A DNA stretch of 64,000 nucleotides from Rahnella rivi. Its GTDB lineage: Bacteria; Pseudomonadota; Gammaproteobacteria; Enterobacterales; Enterobacteriaceae. Every line of letters starts with the position of its first letter. Positions within the stretch are counted from its first letter, which is position 1. This document shows positions 59,815 to 64,000 of the stretch, one piece after another. The notes beneath the pieces are model-generated. The model was given only the letters and a program-made list of their open reading frames with translations. It had not been told where the DNA came from and did not search any database. The position numbers were made by a program, and so were the translations under genes. The DNA lies in contig NZ_JAFMOX010000066.1 of the NCBI RefSeq assembly GCF_019049655.1, forward strand, positions 62,001-126,000, in the 5' to 3' direction.

Positions 59815-60012
59815 TCACTCATGGGATGTTGTAGATTTGATATACAGATCAGGGTTGTAGACGAGAACTCCACCAGATGCCTTTTCTAAACGAACGGCTC
59901 TTTTTTCCGGAACAAGCTCCCCCCAGGTGGAAACAGACGGCGGTTTTACGCCGGCGGCCAAGGCTAACTTGACCCTGTTTCCGAAGAATTTAATTGCGTC
60001 GTTCTTGTACAT
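59815..60012 (-). CDS. cro: Cro-like regulator (YdaS type)
   Basis: A 65-residue helix-turn-helix protein: YKNDAIKFFGNRVKLALAAGVKPPSVSTWGELVPEKRAVRLEKASGG. First gene of the leftward early operon, beginning 15 bases inside the transcript from PR. I prefer ATG 60012 (AGAGG 9 bases upstream) to ATG 60027, which lies in the operator itself. Confidence 0.85.
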   Translation of the reverse strand: MYKNDAIKFFGNRVKLALAAGVKPPSVSTWGELVPEKRAVRLEKASGGVLVYNPDLYIKSTTSHE

Positions 60013-60026
60013 AGCTAACCTCTGCA

Positions 60027-60091
60027 TTTAGGAATACCTAAACGATACGATTTAGCAAAACTTTAGTCAAATAGATTTAGTATTTCCTAAT
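60027..60091. promoter_or_regulatory. OR-like operator region: PR for cro and start of cI
   Basis: Two operators, TTTAGGAATACCTAAA (60027-60042) and TTTAGTATTTCCTAAT (60076-60091), with TTTAG half-sites at 60051 and 60062 between them. The leftward PR is TTGACT (60070-60065), 17 bases, TATCGT (60047-60042). One operator covers its -10, the other lies behind its -35 and touches the cI ATG at 60092. No ribosome site precedes cI, so its message may be leaderless as in lambda. Confidence 0.85.
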
Positions 60092-60493
60092 ATGAATACT
60101 CCCGGACATCGACTTAAAGAGCGCCGCAAGGCACTGAAACTTACCCAGCGCGAACTGGGTAAAGCTGTTGGTGTTGCTCACGTGACGATTTCCCAGTGGG
60201 AACGTGATGACACCGCGCCATCTGGTAAGAATCTTTTTGCTCTGAGCGCCGCATTGAAATGCAGTCCTACCTGGATTTTGATGGGTGACGAGCAGTTTGA
60301 GCCTGAAGAAGCTGACACACTGCCCCGTCAGTTGGAGGAAAGAGAGGAGGAGTTGCTTGATTTATTCGCTGCTCTTCCTGAGAGCGAAAAAGAACCTTTC
60401 TTAAACGCATTGCGGCTGAAGATCGACGACTACAACAGGCTTTTGGAAGAATTACTGAAAAGCCGAATGGAAACTCGAAAAAAGAAGAGTTAA
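60092..60493 (+). CDS. cI: CI-like repressor without a cleavage domain
   Basis: A 133-residue repressor. Helix-turn-helix at about 15-40 (LTQRELGKAVGVAHVTISQWERDDTAPSG), then an acidic helical C-terminus (EEREEELLDLFAALPESEKEPFLNALRLKIDDYNRLLEELL) that probably dimerises. There is no S24/LexA peptidase region, so RecA-driven self-cleavage is not possible. Gene flanked by matching operator pairs on both sides. Confidence 0.9.
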   Translation: MNTPGHRLKERRKALKLTQRELGKAVGVAHVTISQWERDDTAPSGKNLFALSAALKCSPTWILMGDEQFEPEEADTLPRQLEEREEELLDLFAALPESEKEPFLNALRLKIDDYNRLLEELLKSRMETRKKKS

Positions 60494-60571
60494 ATACACT
60501 TTCATTCCACATCCTTCGACATAAAAATAACCACATCTAAATCATGTGGTTAACCTTTTTGCATCAAAATA

Positions 60572-60625
60572 TTTAGTTATTCCTAAATATTACCCCTTGA
60601 CTGATTTGTTAGGATTACCTAAATT
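60572..60625 (+). promoter_or_regulatory. OL-like operators and PL promoter
   Basis: TTTAGTTATTCCTAAA (60572-60587) and GTTAGGATTACCTAAA (60608-60623) share the TTTAGG/CCTAAA dyad of the OR region. Between and over them is TTGACT (60597-60602), 17 bases, TAAATT (60620-60625). This rightward PL serves the recombination operon from 60689 onward. Confidence 0.85.
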
Positions 60626-60688
60626 ACTCCCATCGACGGCACAGCAGCCTCGGGGTAACAGTTCTGACGGCGTGAAAGAACGCGAGGT

Positions 60689-60919
60689 ATGACCAACGGC
60701 AGCATCCACTCGGTGGGAGTTTACGAAATGATTTTATTGTCCATATACGTCGTCGGGGTTGTTCTCGGCATTTTGGCTCTACTGGTTGACGAACGCGGGA
60801 CTCCTGACTGCGAGAAAACACCCGCTTCAATGGCCGCACTTCTGATCATTGCATGGCCGGTTACTGTTTTTTGTTGCCTGTTCTCATTGTTGATGGGTTT
60901 CACCGAGCCGCGCCGATAA
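60689..60919 (+). CDS. Small two-helix membrane protein, first gene of the PL operon
   Basis: A 76-residue protein with two membrane segments (MILLSIYVVGVVLGILALLV, about 14-33, and ASMAALLIIAWPVTVFCCLFSLL, about 46-68). GCGAGGT precedes the ATG at 60689; a second ATG at codon 14 would start at the first helix. Unknown role; immediate-early membrane proteins often act in exclusion. Confidence 0.6.
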   Translation: MTNGSIHSVGVYEMILLSIYVVGVVLGILALLVDERGTPDCEKTPASMAALLIIAWPVTVFCCLFSLLMGFTEPRR

Positions 60920-61157
60920 AAACAACGCACAACGCAAAGGGTAGTGATGGAGGCGCAGCTAAAGCCTGTGAAATTAATGCTCTTTTCGTTGTGGTGGTGA
61001 AGGGTTGAATGGGTTTGTCTCGTGCAAAGAACGGTCGTAAAAACGACGCCGGAGCGTAACCGGAAAAACCCACCACAACACTTTTTATTTAAAGATATAA
61101 AGCAGTTTAAAAACTCAGAATTTAAATCAATCAATTTTAATAATTGAGGTATGACCA

Positions 61158-61454
61158 ATGATTATCGAAGCAAATATTACTGGAACTGAAATCGTTACCG
61201 GAATTACTGAGTTGTCCGAAAAAGAAAAAGTCATCGGGTATTTGATTGAACCGAATAAGCGTCAGGGGTCCACATCTATCGTCACACCTGAAGGCAAAAC
61301 CCTCGGTGAATATTGCTGCACACATCACGCGGTAAAAGCGGCATTCATCCAGGCTCATGACTTGCCAGTAGATTCAGTTTCTGAACGCAGCACTAAGTTC
61401 TCAGTGGCTGATTTACTGCTGGCATCACTTCTGCAGAGTTTGTCACGTCACTGA
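61158..61454 (+). CDS. Early phage protein, unknown
   Basis: A 98-residue soluble protein (IIEANITGTEIVTGITELSEKEKVIGYLIEPNKRQGSTSIVTPEGKTLGEYCCTHHAVKAAFIQAHDLP). The start has the leader TGAGGTATGACCA-ATG. The 238 bases before it (60920-61157) contain only frames below 20 codons. Confidence 0.6.
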   Translation: MIIEANITGTEIVTGITELSEKEKVIGYLIEPNKRQGSTSIVTPEGKTLGEYCCTHHAVKAAFIQAHDLPVDSVSERSTKFSVADLLLASLLQSLSRH

Positions 61455-61604
61455 ATACCAGGCCGGTATATCCGGCCATATTGAGATGCATCTCACCTTC
61501 AGGTGGTTGGTTGGATGTAACTCAATATGCGGTGGCGGCGGCGAAAGCTGGCGAGGTGTGAAGCAGCGACCCGCGGCCCGGCGTTAAGGGCAACTTACAG
61601 ATGT

Positions 61605-61627
61605 AAAAAAGCCCGCACAAGGCGGGC
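61605..61627 (-). terminator. Minus-strand terminator inside the PL operon
   Basis: On the minus strand GCCCGC-CTTGT-GCGGGC followed by six T. No leftward gene runs into it, so it may end an antisense transcript from the 61.65-61.9 kb region. Confidence 0.55.
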
Positions 61628-61697
61628 AGTTCTACCGGCTTTACACCCCGGAGGTGGCGGAGTCAGCGACCAAACCGACTCCAGCGAGGTATGACCA

Positions 61698-62043
61698 ATG
61701 GCTTCCACCACTGGACGCTGTGATTATAGTGCGTATCGAGGGGACTATGCAAACCGAACTACCTGCAACGGTAAGCGCGAAGGTGTTCATCTTTGCGAAA
61801 AAGGACGTATGGGATGGAGAATATAAGCTCCATGTTATGAGCGGTGATATTTCAGGGCTTTTGGATGGATATATTCTATTAGGCTCTGAAGATATAACGG
61901 TCAACGTGCCAAAAGTGGACTTAGTTAATGGGGCATTATCTTTCTTAAATAAACAGAAAGAAAACCTGTTAGCGGATGCCGAGTTGGCGGCGAAAGATAT
62001 CGATAAAGAAATTCATTCTTTAATTCATCAAGAGACGAAGTAA
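61698..62043 (+). CDS. Early phage protein with probable frameshift next to the start
   Basis: The coding frame LDAVIIVRIEGTMQTELPATVSAKVFIFAKKDVWDGEYKLHVMSGDISGLLDGYILLGSEDITVNVP... is open to 62043. The leader GCGAGGTATGACCA-ATG at 61684-61700 leads into another frame (ASTTGR...). Two extra bases after ASTT codons would join them as MASTT-LDAVIIV. So either a 2-base deletion has disabled the normal start, or translation starts at ATG 61747 or at GTG 61654, neither of which has a good ribosome site. Confidence 0.5.
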
Positions 62044-62064
62044 AACAAAGCGAGGAAATGACCA

Positions 62065-64000
62065 ATGCCATTTTTCATAATTGCCTTTTATCCAAAAAAA
62101 TCAGCAGCAGCAAACGGGGCTGTACCTCTGGCCACATGTATTGATTCTAAAAATGCCAAACTTGCAGAAATGAAAGCAACAATGGCATTGGAGGAATCTT
62201 TCCCTGATACAACGGATAACTTTTTCAAGCCAAAGATTTGCGAATTGACCGCAAATATTAACGGGCGTCCGCCGGTCGATGGATTCAGCGAACACTGGCT
62301 GACCTGTAACGTTTGGGATGAAGAAAACAAAACCTTCGAGCACATCCCTACAACAACCACCATCGATGATACCGCTGACGAACTCGATCCTCTCGCTGGC
62401 GCCAAGACAATTGCCGACCTGCCATTCTCTGCGCGTGTCGCTTATGTGTCCATGTACGGCGCTGAAAGTAACGAGCTCGATATGGAGCAGGTTTCTAACG
62501 CCATCGATATGGTTTCTGACGACGAAGCGCCGGAAGAAATGAAAGCATTCATCACCGGGCTTTCTGGTATTCCCGCACTGCAGCAGATGTTTCCCGATCG
62601 CCTTTCGGTACTGATCGAGACAATGCGCGCGCAAATGCCTCCATTCGACAGCGCGAAAGATGTTCGTAAGTTCGCTGAAAAATGGGTTGCTGAGCCGTCT
62701 AAGCGCGAAGAGAAGGCGCCAGGCACGGCGGAGCTGGCTCGCACTTACGAGACTCTTGATCTGGAAGTTGCCCTGCATGTGATGGGGATTAACCCTGATG
62801 AAGCGAAAGCATCTCACATCCGTGATGCGAAATACCTCAAGGACAATCACGATCCAGCCTGGCGTGGATGGGCAACTTCATTACGCGTCGTGCCGGGGAT
62901 CCTCGACATTCCTCGCGGTGAGCTATGGGAGCTGATGGCTGATGGCCACAAAGACCTTAAACTGATTGAAGATACTGATGCCCGCCGTGATTACGTGAGC
63001 AGCAAGCTGCATGGCCACCCCCTGCTGCCCGACTATCAGCCGGAAGCCGCAAAGGTTCAAAATCTCGGCGGCGGTAAGTATTCCATTGAAGGTCTGGCCG
63101 GAACTGGCGCCTCAAATGAAGTCGACAAAACGGAAGTGGTCGAAGATCAGCTTACCGAACTGCAGGCTCATATTCGGGATCTGGTGATAGGGAAAACCAA
63201 TGTCGTTTCTCCAGATGAAATGGCAAAACTGCTGACCGATAAGAGTTTGGGTGCAAAGCTGGTGGTGAAAAAGCTCGCTAAGGATTACGAGCTTTCTGGC
63301 AATGCATTCGGCCTCCTTAAACTAGATGAAATACATCACCTGACACTTGATGTCGTTGAATCGTGGATCCCTGACCAGACCGACCGCATCGCCTTTATTA
63401 CTGATCGCGTAAAATTTTACATTGATGAACGCACTAATGAAGGCGCGGTTGAGAAGCCTGTGACTGATACAAAACCAGCCGAAACCGTAACAATCGCCCC
63501 GAAAACTGAAACAGTTCAGGCCAAAACGGCGCCCGAAACAGCAGAACCTGCATTGCCTGAAAATACCGTGGCCGCTCCTCAGGATGATTTCAGACAGCGC
63601 GCTGCCGCCCTTGAAAGCGGGCTTGCCGAAAAATCAGAAGAGGCGCTGGGAAATCTGCATATCTGGAAACAAGTTCAAAGTACAGACCCCCGCTACACAA
63701 AACCGTTGGAAGGTGCTGGCTTTGCCGGTACCAGCATTAACGCCGAATATATGTTCATGCGCGCAACCGAGATCTTCGGGCCGGTCGGTACCGGCTGGGG
63801 ATACGAGATTGTTGAAGATCGCATGCTCAACGGCGCACCTCTTTCAGAGCAGATTTACGAGAACAATAAGTTCGTAAGGAGTGTTCTGTTGCGTGATGCC
63901 GACGGCACGCTGCTCTTTGAACAGAATCACGTACTGCGCATTAAGTTTTGGTATGCGATCGAGGGAGATGTTCGCGGTGAGCTGGAATCATATGGCTCGA
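62065..64000 (+). CDS. Large recombination protein, RecE-like N-terminus with annealing-type C-terminus (cut by window end)
   Basis: An open frame of at least 645 residues continuing past the window. Residues about 210-280 (LDLEVALHVMGINPDEAKASHIRDAKYLKDNHDPAWRGWATSLRVVPGIL) recall the non-catalytic N-terminal part of RecE. A low-complexity linker (about 470-515) follows. From about 540 (YTKPLEGAGFAGTSINAEYMFMRATEIFGPVGTGWGYEIVEDR) it looks like phage single-strand annealing proteins of the Rad52/Sak kind. Start at ATG 62065 with the leader GCGAGGAAATGACCA. Position in the PL operon fits homologous recombination. Domain calls are from pattern memory. Confidence 0.55.
   Translation, partial: MPFFIIAFYPKKSAAANGAVPLATCIDSKNAKLAEMKATMALEESFPDTTDNFFKPKICELTANINGRPPVDGFSEHWLTCNVWDEENKTFEHIPTTTTIDDTADELDPLAGAKTIADLPFSARVAYVSMYGAESNELDMEQVSNAIDMVSDDEAPEEMKAFITGLSGIPALQQMFPDRLSVLIETMRAQMPPFDSAKDVRKFAEKWVAEPSKREEKAPGTAELARTYETLDLEVALHVMGINPDEAKASHIRDAKYLKDNHDPAWRGWATSLRVVPGILDIPRGELWELMADGHKDLKLIEDTDARRDYVSSKLHGHPLLPDYQPEAAKVQNLGGGKYSIEGLAGTGASNEVDKTEVVEDQLTELQAHIRDLVIGKTNVVSPDEMAKLLTDKSLGAKLVVKKLAKDYELSGNAFGLLKLDEIHHLTLDVVESWIPDQTDRIAFITDRVKFYIDERTNEGAVEKPVTDTKPAETVTIAPKTETVQAKTAPETAEPALPENTVAAPQDDFRQRAAALESGLAEKSEEALGNLHIWKQVQSTDPRYTKPLEGAGFAGTSINAEYMFMRATEIFGPVGTGWGYEIVEDRMLNGAPLSEQIYENNKFVRSVLLRDADGTLLFEQNHVLRIKFWYAIEGDVRGELESYGS

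Noticed and set aside
62101..62850. 249-codon minus-strand frame at the right end
   Set aside because: Lies opposite the long recombination gene that carries the standard leader and continuous coding sequence.
1..64000. CRISPR arrays, insertion sequences, rRNA or tRNA genes
   Set aside because: No regularly spaced repeats, transposase frames or RNA gene signatures seen on either strand.

Overview
The window is almost entirely prophage DNA from a bacterium of the Enterobacterales. The evidence is a complete P2-type late region, a lambda-ordered second prophage, two LexA-type operators (CTGT-N8-ACAG), and an attachment sequence identical over 24 bases to the 3' end of the enterobacterial small RNA SdsR (RyeB) as I remember it. 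I see no tRNA, rRNA, insertion sequence, CRISPR array or clear housekeeping gene.

Positions 1-27.8 kb hold the right part of a P2-like prophage. At the far left, in the place where P2 keeps tin and old, is a low-G+C two-gene operon matching the PARIS anti-phage system (AriA ATPase and AriB DUF4435/TOPRIM effector). Then come portal and terminase (Q, P, leftward), scaffold-protease, capsid, small terminase, head completion and tail X (O N M L X), lysis genes (holin, lysozyme, overlapping spanins), tail completion R and S, and baseplate and fibre genes V W J I H G. Sheath and tube FI FII, E/E' with a frameshift signal, T U D, ogr and int complete the module. A low-G+C HipA-like kinase/DUF3037 pair interrupts S and V. 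Three late operons share an Ogr-type site containing CACGTTGTGCCA. The fibre gene H has an in-frame TGA. The integrase lies downstream of ogr in the same direction, unlike P2, and its promoter carries a LexA box. The early genes (C, cox, A) must lie left of the window.

Positions 27.7-28.58 kb have no gene. They contain the SdsR-like attachment core and three terminator-ended, structured segments of about 80 nt that look like small RNA genes.

Positions 28.58-64 kb hold a second, unrelated contractile-tailed prophage read mostly leftward. From right to left: a recombination gene cut by the window end, small early genes, an immunity region with CI- and Cro-like regulators and four TTTAGG-type operators placed like lambda OL and OR, a YdaT-like gene, an O/P-type replication pair, nin-like genes, a Ref-type nuclease, antiterminator Q, lysis genes, terminases, portal, head genes of the DUF1073/DUF2213/DUF2184 type, tail genes of the DUF3383/DUF3277 type, a tape measure with a transglycosylase domain, baseplate genes, a fibre and its chaperone. 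Its repressor is short and lacks a self-cleavage domain, while a separate LexA-box promoter drives a 64-residue gene. This suggests SOS induction through a small antirepressor. The junction at 27.79 kb suggests the two prophages may be integrated in tandem at one sdsR site.
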